In this document: positions 44,029-52,583 of the stretch, in pieces
Numbering within the stretch: the stretch's first letter is position 1
How the letters are laid out: every line of letters starts with the position of its first letter
Origin: an uncultured Lachnospiraceae bacterium
GTDB taxonomy: Bacteria; Bacillota; Clostridia; Lachnospirales; Lachnospiraceae
DNA: 60,936 nucleotides
Direction of reading: 5' to 3'
NCBI GenBank assembly: GCA_910586405.1
Contig: CAJUII010000009.1
Coordinates: forward strand, 1-60,936
Program-made: the position numbers and the translations under genes
Notes under the pieces: model-generated
Seen by the model: only the letters and a program-made list of their open reading frames with translations
Databases searched by the model: none
Told to the model about the DNA's origin: nothing

Positions 44029-44319
44029 ATGGAAATTTTTCAGATCGTTTTATTTATATTCTTGATCGTGTGTGCCATCTCTGTGAGTTTTTCGAGAAAC
44101 CTGCTCAACTCGATCATTATCTTTATGTCATACAGCCTGATTATGTCTATTATCTGGATACTGTTGGAGTCGCCGGACCTCGCTATCACGGAGGCTGCTG
44201 TCGGCGCCGGCATCACGAGTATTCTGTTCTTTGTCACGCTCAAAAAAATTCATGCCATAGTCGCGATCAATGAGGACAAGGAGGACAAACATGTCAACAG
44301 GAAGGGGGGAGGAAAATGA
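44029..44319 (+). CDS. MbhD-type (DUF4040) membrane subunit
   Basis: A 96-residue protein with three membrane helices and ESPDLAITEAAVGAGITSILFFVTL, matching the MbhD domain that in Mrp systems forms part of the C-terminal end of MrpA. ATG 44029 follows GGAGGA. Its stop overlaps the next start as ATGA. Confidence 0.88.
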   Translation: MEIFQIVLFIFLIVCAISVSFSRNLLNSIIIFMSYSLIMSIIWILLESPDLAITEAAVGAGITSILFFVTLKKIHAIVAINEDKEDKHVNRKGGGK

Positions 44320-45278
44320 GCCGTCTGTTATCGGAGGAGGAATACCGCAAGACCAAAGCCTTTAAGATCAGGCGCTGGTACCGCGGAGAGAAGGACCCTT
44401 ATCTTGGCAAGGTTGAGATGAAACCCCAGAAGCCCTTTACGGAGGATATCAAGACGCAGAAGCGGCGAATTCATGACGAGGCAATCCTTCGGCGCAACAT
44501 TTATGATATCGAGCATAACAAGAAATTACAGATTTTTTCAAAGTTTTATAAAGTCGTGTCGATTGTCTTTGTCTTTACACTGATTGCGATACTGCTCTAT
44601 GTAGTGTCCTATCTGCCGCCTGTGGGCAATGCGGCAAATCCTGACAACAATGAGGTTGCATCGAAGTATATTGAAGATGGCATGAAAGATACCGGTGCGG
44701 TGAACATTGTGACGGGCATGATTTTGGATTACCGCGCGTTTGATACCCTCGGCGAATCAAATGTGCTCTTTATTGCGACCTGTACGGTATTGATTTTGCT
44801 GCGTGTTGACAATCGCTCAAAGAAGAAGGAGGAGGAGGAAAACGACCGCCTCTATGAGCCCAAAAATGATATTATCTTACAGAAAGTGGCTTTCTTTCTT
44901 GTTCCTATGATTATTATTTTTGGTATTTATGTCATATTAAATGGGCATTTATCGCCGGGCGGAGGGTTCTCTGGCGGGGCGATTATTGGTTCGGGTTTGA
45001 TTTTGTATGTCAATGCGTTTGGCTTTAAGAAGATTGAGCGCTTTTTTACGCAGAAAACATACAAATGGATTTGTTTTGTGGCGCTATTGTTCTACTGTCT
45101 TGCGAAGACGTATTCATTTTACTGCGGCGCACACCATCTTGAGACGGGGATTCCGCTGGGGACGCCGGGCGACATTCTCAGCTCTGGCCTGATTCTGCCG
45201 CTGAATATCTGCGTCGGCATGGTTGTCGCCTGCACGATGTATGCGTTTTATGCGATGTTCAGAAAAGGAGGTTTTTAA
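44316..45278 (+). CDS. MbhE + MnhB fusion membrane subunit
   Basis: A 320-residue fusion. Residues 1-75 are charged and cytosolic, unlike a typical MnhB. A central MbhE-like part has GAVNIVTGMILDYRAFDTLGE at about 128-148. The C-terminal half is MnhB/MbhF, with GHLSPGGGFSGGAIIGSGLILY and SSGLILPLNICVGMVVACTMYAF. In Mbh and Mrp systems these are separate proteins or part of MrpA. The long charged N-terminal extension is unexplained. Confidence 0.85.
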   Translation: MSRLLSEEEYRKTKAFKIRRWYRGEKDPYLGKVEMKPQKPFTEDIKTQKRRIHDEAILRRNIYDIEHNKKLQIFSKFYKVVSIVFVFTLIAILLYVVSYLPPVGNAANPDNNEVASKYIEDGMKDTGAVNIVTGMILDYRAFDTLGESNVLFIATCTVLILLRVDNRSKKKEEEENDRLYEPKNDIILQKVAFFLVPMIIIFGIYVILNGHLSPGGGFSGGAIIGSGLILYVNAFGFKKIERFFTQKTYKWICFVALLFYCLAKTYSFYCGAHHLETGIPLGTPGDILSSGLILPLNICVGMVVACTMYAFYAMFRKGGF

Positions 45279-45283
45279 TCCAT

Positions 45284-45658
45284 ATGGGGGGAAATTTGCT
45301 TGCAAACTACGGTGAAGCAGTTGCGATGATTTTGTTTGGCATTGGATTTTCGAACCTGCTTTTGCAAAAGAATTTAATTAAGAAAATTATCGGTCTGAAT
45401 ATCATGGACACGGCGACGTATCTGTTTCTTGCGGAAAAAGGGTATATCGCGGGGCGGGTTGCGCCGATTGTGGTGGACAATGTGACCAGCGTGGAGGCAT
45501 ATATCAATCCAGTGCCGAGTGGGCTTGTGCTGACTGGAATTGTGGTGTCGGTGTCGGTGACGGCGCTGATGTTATCACTGACCATACGGCTTTACAGGAA
45601 GTATCACACACTCGATATGGACGAAATTTCGACAATGCTGAAAAAGGAGGAGGAATAG
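45284..45658 (+). CDS. mnhC: Mrp/Mbh-type antiporter subunit C (NuoK-like, MnhC)
   Basis: A 124-residue membrane protein related to NuoK, with three helices (EAVAMILFGIGFSNLLLQKNLIKKIIGLNIM, then VLTGIVVSVSVTALMLSLTIRLY). The assumed start is ATG 45284, 10-12 bases after GGAGG; the TTG a few codons on, preceded by GGGGGG, is an alternative. It corresponds to MbhG. Confidence 0.88.
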   Translation: MGGNLLANYGEAVAMILFGIGFSNLLLQKNLIKKIIGLNIMDTATYLFLAEKGYIAGRVAPIVVDNVTSVEAYINPVPSGLVLTGIVVSVSVTALMLSLTIRLYRKYHTLDMDEISTMLKKEEE

Positions 45659-47176
45659 ATGGAGTTTATACGAAATTTTCCCTTCTTCAGTATTCTGTTA
45701 TCACTTGGTTCGGGTGTGCTGACCTCTATTATGAACAAGAAAATCGCACGCCTGTGGAATACATTTATTCTCGCGGCAATCACTGTGATGTCAGCAGTAC
45801 TGTTTGTGTATATGCTTGAGGTGGGAGAGCCGTATACCTTTATGATGGGGCATTTTCCGGCGCCTTGGGGCAATGAGATACGGGCGGGTGTGCTCGAGGC
45901 CGGAATGGCGCTCTTTTTCTGCCTGATTATGCTGTTTTCCCTAAAGGGCGGACAGGAGCATATTGATGCGGAGGTTGAGGAGACGAAGGTCAATCTCTAC
46001 TATATTATGATTAATCTGCTGCTGAGCTCACTTCTGGCATTAATCTACACGAACGACTTGTTCACGGCATATGTCTTTGTGGAGATCAATACGATCAGCG
46101 CATGCGGATTAATCATGATTACGCAGAGCGGGCGCACGATTGAGGCGGCGACGCGCTATATGATTATGGCATCGCTGGGTTCTGGTCTGCTGCTGTTGGG
46201 GCTCTGTATTTTATATGATATCACAGGGCATCTTTTGATGAGCAGCATCAAGCAGAGCATTCTGTATGTCTATGAACAGGGGACTTATAATATCCCGCTG
46301 ATCGCCTCGATTGGCATGGTGGTGGTCGGGCTTGCCATCAAGAGCGCGCTCTATCCTTTTCATACATGGCTCCCGGACGCATATGGCTACTCGACAGTTT
46401 CGAGTGCGGCGATTTTGTCAAGTCTGGTTTCCAAAGGATATATCTTTTTGTTGATTAAGATTTTTTTCCGCGTGGTTGGCTTTGACATTATCGTGGATTC
46501 TAAGATTGTCAATATTTTGTTTGTATTTGGGCTGTTTGGCATGATTATGGGCTCTGTGAACGCCATTTTAGAGCATGATATCCGCCGCATGATTGCCTTT
46601 TCGTCTGTTGCGCAGATTGGATATATCTATATGGGTCTGGGACTTGGGACGACGATGGGGATTGTGGCAAGTATTTTTCATATATTGTCCCATGCCTCCA
46701 CCAAGTCGCTTTTGTTTGTTGCGGGTGTGGGGCTGACGGACGCCTCCGGCGGCAGCAAGAAATTTGAGGATTTGACCGGCAGCGGGTTTCGCAATCCGGC
46801 AGCAGGGATTGCCTTCACAATCGGCGCATGTTCTATGGTTGGTATTCCGCTGTTTTCCGGTTTTATCAGCAAGATGCTGTTTGCGGAGGCAGCAGTGCAG
46901 AACAGTCTGGCGAAGATGCTTCCGACGATGATTTGTCTGGCAATCAGTACGGTGCTCAACGCGATTTATTTTATGAAAACGGTGATTCGTCTCTATACGC
47001 CAGCCAGCAAAAAGGTGCGCAAGACGCAGGCTGGTGAGGCGGCGGCAGTCAGCATGAGAGAGCATCCGCTCTATCATCTGGCTTTGCTGTGTATGGTCAT
47101 TTTAAATGTGCTTCTCGGATGCTGTTCACAGCCGATTGTGGACTGGATTACAAGCGGTCTGTCGATGTTTGGTTAA
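45659..47176 (+). CDS. Ion-translocating NuoL/M/N-type subunit 1
   Basis: A 505-residue protein with about 14 membrane helices, Proton_antipo_M family. Conserved charges for ion transfer are visible: Glu in TAYVFVEINTISACG (TM5), Lys in AIKSALYPFHTWLPDAY (TM7), Lys in VSKGYIFLLIK (TM8) and Lys in FSGFISKMLF (TM12). It corresponds to MbhH/MrpD. ATG 45659 directly follows the mnhC stop, with AAGGAGGAGG. It is the first of four such paralogues. Confidence 0.92.
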   Translation: MEFIRNFPFFSILLSLGSGVLTSIMNKKIARLWNTFILAAITVMSAVLFVYMLEVGEPYTFMMGHFPAPWGNEIRAGVLEAGMALFFCLIMLFSLKGGQEHIDAEVEETKVNLYYIMINLLLSSLLALIYTNDLFTAYVFVEINTISACGLIMITQSGRTIEAATRYMIMASLGSGLLLLGLCILYDITGHLLMSSIKQSILYVYEQGTYNIPLIASIGMVVVGLAIKSALYPFHTWLPDAYGYSTVSSAAILSSLVSKGYIFLLIKIFFRVVGFDIIVDSKIVNILFVFGLFGMIMGSVNAILEHDIRRMIAFSSVAQIGYIYMGLGLGTTMGIVASIFHILSHASTKSLLFVAGVGLTDASGGSKKFEDLTGSGFRNPAAGIAFTIGACSMVGIPLFSGFISKMLFAEAAVQNSLAKMLPTMICLAISTVLNAIYFMKTVIRLYTPASKKVRKTQAGEAAAVSMREHPLYHLALLCMVILNVLLGCCSQPIVDWITSGLSMFG

Positions 47177-47177
47177 G

Positions 47178-48752
47178 ATGGGGGTGGAGGATTTGGCTTT
47201 GCATAATAATTATATGATTTTCGTTTCAATCGTCCTGCCCATTCTTGCGGGAGTTCTCCTGCTGGTTACGCCGGACAGAGTTTTCAAGAGCCGCCAGATG
47301 TTGATAAATATGACAGCAGTGTCATTTGTGGTGTGCGCGCTGTCTCCTGTGCTGGTGATTTTACGCCAGACGGGAAACACGCTGCTGCTCTTTTTTCTGG
47401 TGGATGAGATTCCAGTATTTTTTGCAGTGGACCATCTTGGAAGGATTTTTGCGGGGATTGTCCTCCTTGTATTTTTGCTGGCTGGATTTTTCTCATTTGT
47501 CTACATGTCCCGCGAAAAGAATGAAAAGCGGTATTATGGCTTTTATCTGATTACGTTTGGCGTGCTGCTGGGACTGTGCTTTTCGGGGAATCTGGTGACG
47601 CTGTATCTGTTTTATGAATTTATGACACTCGTGTCAATGCCGCTCGTGCTGCACACTGGCTCAAAAGAGGCGGTCATGGCGGGCCTAAAATATTTGTTTT
47701 ACTCGTTTTGCGGTGCGTATATGGCATTGTTTGGCATTTATTTCCTGTATCAATATGCGATTGCGTTTGACGACGTGGAATATCAACTATGGAGTGGCGG
47801 ATATGAGACTTCAAGGCATATGCTAAGTTTTGTCTCAGGCGGTTCGCTTGATTTAAAGGCGGTCGCTGAGTCGGGAAATACAGCGTTTTGCCTTATCGCA
47901 GTATTTATGATGATTGTGGGCTTTGGCGTGAAAGCGGGATGTTTTCCATTCCATGCGTGGCTTCCTGCGGCGCACCCAGTCGCGCCGGCGCCGGCTTCGG
48001 CGTTTTTGTCGGGCATTATCGTGAAGGGTGGTGTGCTTGCCATTGTCAGGACTGTGTATTATGTGGTCGGCGCTGAATTTCTGCGCGGCACGTGGGTTCA
48101 GGCGGTGTGGGCGAGCCTTGCGGTCGTGACGCTTTTGATGGGGTCCTCGCTTGCCTTTAAGGAGAAGGTCTTAAAAAAGCGCCTTGCCTACTCAACGGTA
48201 TCAAATCTTTCGTATATTTTATTGGGACTTTCGATGCTCAATGCAACTGCATTTACGGGGAGTATCCTGCATGTGGTGTTTCATGCAGTGATCAAAAGTG
48301 CGCTGTTTCTCTCAGCAGGGGCGTTGATTTTTATTACCAAAAACACGAAGGTCAATGATTTTATAGGACTTGGCAAAAGAATGCCGGTTTTATTCTGGAG
48401 TTATACGGTGGTCTCCCTGGGGTTGATCGGCATTCCGCCTACAAGCGGTGTGGTCAGCAAGTGGTATCTGGCGGTGGGCTGTCTGGAGAGCGGTCTTACA
48501 GGGCTTTCATGGATTGGACCTGCGGCGCTGTTAGTCTCAGCGCTTTTGACGGCGGGTTATCTTTTGCCAATCAGTATCCGCGCATTTCTGAAAGAGACGG
48601 ACTATGAGGCGGTGCGCAATGATTACAGAGAGCCAAGACCCTTGATGCTGGCGCCGATCGTGATTCTTGCGGCAGTTACGCTGGTGCTTGGACTGTGTCC
48701 GACACCGCTGATTCAGTTGATACAGAGCGGTATTGCCGCTGGACTATTTTAG
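47178..48752 (+). CDS. Ion-translocating NuoL/M/N-type subunit 2
   Basis: About 520 residues, a second NuoL/M/N-type subunit. The same charged sites are kept: YEFMTLVSMPL (Glu), VGFGVKAGCFPFHAWLP (Lys), GIIVKGGVLAIVR (Lys), VFHAVIKSALFL and SGVVSKWYL (Lys). ATG 47178 has no good ribosome-binding site; TTG 47199, eight bases past GGTGGAGG, is the alternative start. It is less similar to subunit 1 than to subunit 3 by eye (VKxxxxPFxxWLP region). Confidence 0.9.
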   Translation: MGVEDLALHNNYMIFVSIVLPILAGVLLLVTPDRVFKSRQMLINMTAVSFVVCALSPVLVILRQTGNTLLLFFLVDEIPVFFAVDHLGRIFAGIVLLVFLLAGFFSFVYMSREKNEKRYYGFYLITFGVLLGLCFSGNLVTLYLFYEFMTLVSMPLVLHTGSKEAVMAGLKYLFYSFCGAYMALFGIYFLYQYAIAFDDVEYQLWSGGYETSRHMLSFVSGGSLDLKAVAESGNTAFCLIAVFMMIVGFGVKAGCFPFHAWLPAAHPVAPAPASAFLSGIIVKGGVLAIVRTVYYVVGAEFLRGTWVQAVWASLAVVTLLMGSSLAFKEKVLKKRLAYSTVSNLSYILLGLSMLNATAFTGSILHVVFHAVIKSALFLSAGALIFITKNTKVNDFIGLGKRMPVLFWSYTVVSLGLIGIPPTSGVVSKWYLAVGCLESGLTGLSWIGPAALLVSALLTAGYLLPISIRAFLKETDYEAVRNDYREPRPLMLAPIVILAAVTLVLGLCPTPLIQLIQSGIAAGLF

Positions 48753-48768
48753 AAGGAGGTAGTTTATC

Positions 48769-50262
48769 ATGATTTTTGGATTGATTTTGACAGTGATATT
48801 GCTTCCTTTTGCGGGCGGTCTGCTGCTACAGCTCTTGAAGTTTAAGGAGAGAAAGTATAAGCAGTTTTATATTTTCTCGTATGTGCTGCTCAATACACTG
48901 CTCACTTATGTGCTGTTGTCTCAGGGGACGACAAATCTGATACGTGTGATTAACTTTGCGGGTGAGAAGCTGGATTTTTCATTTAAGATAGATGGCATGA
49001 GTATGGTGTTTGCGGGGCTTGTGGCGACGCTGTGGCCGTTAGCGACGCTCTATTCCTTTCCGTATATGGAGCATGAGCACAACGGGCGTGTCCATGAGAA
49101 TATTTTTTATATGTTTTATACAGCGACGTATGGCGTGACGCTCGGGATTGCGATGTCAGGCAATTTGCTGACGATGTACTGTTTTTATGAGCTGCTCACG
49201 CTGGTGACAGTGCCGCTTGTAATGCACACGCTCACGCGCGAGGCAGTTCATGCGAGCCGCAAATATTTCTATTACTCGCTTGGCGGCGCGGCGTTTGCGT
49301 TTCTTGGTTTAGTCTTTTTGCTTGTATATGGGGACAGTCTGGCGTTTACCTACGGGGGTGTGCTGAATCTGTCAAAGATACAGAATCAAAAGGATTTGCT
49401 GCTGTTGATCTATGTGCTGGCGTTTCTGGGCTTTGGCGTGAAGGCGGCGGTCTGTCCGTTTAACTCGTGGCTGCCGCAGGCAGGTGTGGCGCCGACGCCC
49501 GTCACGGCGCTGTTACATGCAGTGGCAGTGGTGAAATCAGGCGCTTTTGCGATTATGCGTCTGACCTTCTACGGTTTTGGGACGAGGTTCTTACAGGGAA
49601 CATGGGCGCAGTATCTCTTGCTTGCCATTGTGATTTTTACAATCTTTTATGGTTCGAGCATGGCTGTCAAAGAGACGCACATCAAGCGCAGGCTTGCGTT
49701 CTCGACAATCTCGAATTTGTCGTATATTTTATTTGGTGTTCTGATTATGACGCCGCTTGGGCTGGCAGGCGCGCTGTGTCATATGGTTTTTCACGGCGTG
49801 ATGAAAATCTGCTCGTTCTTCTGCGCGGGTGCTTTTATCACGCAGGCGCATGTCAATTATGTGCATGAGTTAAATGGAATGGCAAAGCGTATGCCGAAGG
49901 TTTTTGCTGTTTTTACTGTCGCCTCGCTGGCGCTGATGGGTGTGCCGGGGCTGTGCGGGTTTGTGTCGAAATGGCATCTCGCTAAAGCGGCGTTTGCAAG
50001 CGGCAATCTGCTGGCGGTAGTGGGGGTGGGCGTTTTGCTAATCTCAGCGCTGCTCACTGCAATTTATATGCTCAGCATTGTGATTCGGGCATATTTTCCG
50101 GGAAATGCGTTTGACTATGGAACGCTGCATGAGGAGATTTGTGATCCAGACTGGCGTATGATGCTGCCGTTTCTGCTCTTTGTGGCGGCAATGGTGGTGT
50201 TTGGTGTCTACAGTGCGCCGTTTGTGGAATTTTTCGCAGGCGTGGCAGGCGGATTGATCTAG
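48769..50262 (+). CDS. Ion-translocating NuoL/M/N-type subunit 3
   Basis: A 497-residue third NuoL/M/N-type subunit. Conserved residues: YELLTLVTVPLVMHT (Glu), LGFGVKAAVCPFNSWLPQAGVAPTP (Lys), AVVKSGAFAIMRL (Lys), VFHGVMKICSFF and CGFVSKWHLAKAAF (Lys). ATG 48769 follows AAGGAGG. It lies 16 bases after subunit 2. Confidence 0.92.
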   Translation: MIFGLILTVILLPFAGGLLLQLLKFKERKYKQFYIFSYVLLNTLLTYVLLSQGTTNLIRVINFAGEKLDFSFKIDGMSMVFAGLVATLWPLATLYSFPYMEHEHNGRVHENIFYMFYTATYGVTLGIAMSGNLLTMYCFYELLTLVTVPLVMHTLTREAVHASRKYFYYSLGGAAFAFLGLVFLLVYGDSLAFTYGGVLNLSKIQNQKDLLLLIYVLAFLGFGVKAAVCPFNSWLPQAGVAPTPVTALLHAVAVVKSGAFAIMRLTFYGFGTRFLQGTWAQYLLLAIVIFTIFYGSSMAVKETHIKRRLAFSTISNLSYILFGVLIMTPLGLAGALCHMVFHGVMKICSFFCAGAFITQAHVNYVHELNGMAKRMPKVFAVFTVASLALMGVPGLCGFVSKWHLAKAAFASGNLLAVVGVGVLLISALLTAIYMLSIVIRAYFPGNAFDYGTLHEEICDPDWRMMLPFLLFVAAMVVFGVYSAPFVEFFAGVAGGLI

Positions 50263-50280
50263 GAGAGGGGGATGGTATCC

Positions 50281-52488
50281 ATGATGGAAATGAGAGAAAC
50301 CTTTACCGCAGTACTGTATCCCTTTTTGATGTGTGCGATCGTGGGACTATTGTCTAAAGTAAAGTCCAAGGAAAAAAAGACGTTTGCGCTGATTATGATC
50401 TTGGCAGGGGCACTCGAGCTTGCGATGGCGCTGTATCTGCTGAGCTGTGATCTGCGGGGAATCGAGATTCGCGTGTTTGAAGTTTCCGGTGTGGGCGGAC
50501 TTGGACTGCATTTTCTGTATACAGGTTTTCGCGGAATCTTTGGGGTGCTGACTGCATTTGCGTGGTTTGTGACAGCGCTGTTCTCGTATGAGTATATGAA
50601 AAATGACACGAATGTCATAAGATATGATTTGTATAATCTCCTGACGCTCGGGGCGACGATGGGCATTTTCTATGCGGGGGATTTGTTTACGCTGTTCTTT
50701 TTCTTTGAGATCATGTCCTTTACGTCGTTTATGTGGGTGGCGCACCGCCAGACGAGGGAGGCGTTCTATGCGGCTGGAACGTATCTGGGTATTGCTGTGG
50801 CGGGCGGTATGTCCATCTTGATGGGCTTGTTCATTGTGTATGACAGGCTTGGCACGCTCGCTTTTGATGCGATGTATGGGCGTGCGGTGGAGCTGATGAT
50901 GAGCGGCGCGGACACCACTTGGCTCTTTGTGGCAGCGGGCTGCATGTTTGTGGGGTTTGGCGCGAAAGCAAGCGCTTTTCCAGTGCATGTCTGGCTGCCG
51001 GACTCCTATACGGAGGCGCCTGCGCCTGCGACGGCGCTGCTGTCTGCGGTGCTGAGCAAGACTGGAATTTTTGGTATTTTGTTAATCACGCTCGACATGC
51101 TTCCGATGCAGGGAAGCTGGGGGGCGTTTATCCTGATTGTCGGTGTGGTCACAATGGTGGTGGGCGGCGTCAGAGGCGTGATGAGCGCCAATTTCAAGAC
51201 GACGCTTGCGTACTCGTCCATGTCCCAAATTGGATTTATCCTGACAGGCGTCGGAATGCAGTCGCTGTATGCGGAATATTTGATGGTGCTGTCAGGTGAT
51301 CTTATAGGCAGCGGGAGTGAGACAGCAGCAGAATTCGCAAAGACGTTTGGCATGAATATGGCGACCGACGGCACCTGTCTGCATATGCTCAATCACGCGC
51401 TGATCAAGCTTGTCCTTTTCATGATCGCCGGTTTGATTTTTATGCATGTGGGCAGTTATGATCTGAATCAAGTGCGCGGTTTCGGGCGCCGGAAACCATT
51501 TTTATTTGTCACATTTTTATTGGCGGCAGCAGGCGTGGGCGGCATTCCGCTCTTGAACGGCTATGTGAGCAAGACGCTGCTGCATGAGAGCATTGCCGAG
51601 TACGGTGAACTTTTGGCGGCGGCGGGCAGCAGTCTGGCATTGTCTGCGACGCCTGCGATGATCAAGGCGGTGGAGGCGTTGTTTTTGTTTTCGGGTGGTC
51701 TGACAATCGCCTATATGACAAAACTCTTTGTGGTATTGTTTGTGGAGAAAAACAGTGACAAAAAGGTGCAGGAGGCATATGATGCCAAGGGCGAGTATGC
51801 CTCATTGATGACCAAAGCTGCTATCGGTGTATGTGCACTGCCTATTCCTTTGATTGGGCTGCTGCCAAATCTTGTGGCAGAGCCGGTTGCGGCGTATGGG
51901 CTGGTGCGCTTTGGCCTGAGTGAGCAGCTGCGGCACCAGCAGGAGTATATACACTTTTTTTCACTCAAAAATCTGTCGGGGGCATTGATTTCGATAACGG
52001 TGGGTGCGGCGGTCTATTTTGTGGTGGTGCGCTTTATGATGCTGCGCGGACTCTCGTCCAATCAAAAGGGATACCGCGATATTTTTCCATCGTGGCTCAA
52101 TATGGAGAAATATGTGTACAGGGTGGTGTTATACACAGCGGTTCCGTTTGTGCTGGGGATAATTTCGAGAATTTTGGACAGTTTTGTGGATATCTTGGTT
52201 GTTTTGCTTAGAAAGACCGTCTACAGCGACCGTCCACTGCCGCATGAACTGTCGGAAGGAAACCGTGTGACACATTGTATTGGCATGAGTATCGAACGTG
52301 TGCGGCTGCTTTACTATGCTGTGATGCGAAAAGAGTACACACCGAAAAATTATGCGCATAAGCTTGCCATGAAGAAAATTGATATTTTTGAGAACTTCCG
52401 CATTATAGAACGCAGTCTGTCCTTTGGCCTGTTTATGTTCTGTGTGGGACTCGGGCTGACGATGATTTATTTGCTGATGGTGAATTAG
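50281..52488 (+). CDS. Ion-translocating NuoL/MrpA-type subunit 4 (long form)
   Basis: About 735 residues. The core has the same charged sites: FFEIMSFTSFMWVAHR (Glu), FVGFGAKASAFPVHVWLPDSYTEAPAPATALL (Lys), AVLSKTGIFGILL (Lys), MLNHALIKLVLFMIAG and NGYVSKTLLHES (Lys). The last ~200 residues add at least three membrane helices (near YVVVRFMMLRGLSS, VYRVVLYTAVPFVLGII, SFGLFMFCVGLGLTMIYL), longer than subunits 1-3 and recalling NuoL, HyfB or MrpA. ATG 50281/50284 follows GGAGAGGGGG. It is the last gene before the terminator at 52508; no hydrogenase or Nuo-type peripheral subunit follows. Confidence 0.9.
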   Translation: MMEMRETFTAVLYPFLMCAIVGLLSKVKSKEKKTFALIMILAGALELAMALYLLSCDLRGIEIRVFEVSGVGGLGLHFLYTGFRGIFGVLTAFAWFVTALFSYEYMKNDTNVIRYDLYNLLTLGATMGIFYAGDLFTLFFFFEIMSFTSFMWVAHRQTREAFYAAGTYLGIAVAGGMSILMGLFIVYDRLGTLAFDAMYGRAVELMMSGADTTWLFVAAGCMFVGFGAKASAFPVHVWLPDSYTEAPAPATALLSAVLSKTGIFGILLITLDMLPMQGSWGAFILIVGVVTMVVGGVRGVMSANFKTTLAYSSMSQIGFILTGVGMQSLYAEYLMVLSGDLIGSGSETAAEFAKTFGMNMATDGTCLHMLNHALIKLVLFMIAGLIFMHVGSYDLNQVRGFGRRKPFLFVTFLLAAAGVGGIPLLNGYVSKTLLHESIAEYGELLAAAGSSLALSATPAMIKAVEALFLFSGGLTIAYMTKLFVVLFVEKNSDKKVQEAYDAKGEYASLMTKAAIGVCALPIPLIGLLPNLVAEPVAAYGLVRFGLSEQLRHQQEYIHFFSLKNLSGALISITVGAAVYFVVVRFMMLRGLSSNQKGYRDIFPSWLNMEKYVYRVVLYTAVPFVLGIISRILDSFVDILVVLLRKTVYSDRPLPHELSEGNRVTHCIGMSIERVRLLYYAVMRKEYTPKNYAHKLAMKKIDIFENFRIIERSLSFGLFMFCVGLGLTMIYLLMVN

Positions 52489-52507
52489 AATGAAAAAGTA
52501 AAACTTT

Positions 52508-52545
52508 AGCGCCTTGACGGTAGATTTTGTCAAGGCGCTGTTTTT
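52508..52545 (+). terminator. Terminator of the antiporter operon
   Basis: An 11-bp perfect stem (52508-52518 with 52529-52539), loop of 10, followed by GTTTTT. It lies 20 bases after the last subunit gene and shows that the operon ends there. Confidence 0.92.
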
Positions 52546-52583
52546 ATGCACACGGATGCGGAGAGGAAATAAGCAATAAATGT

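Noticed and set aside
50347..50988. 213-aa minus-strand ORF inside subunit 4 of the ion-translocating operon
   Set aside because: A shadow of the strong plus-strand gene; composition rich in His and Arg with no domain.
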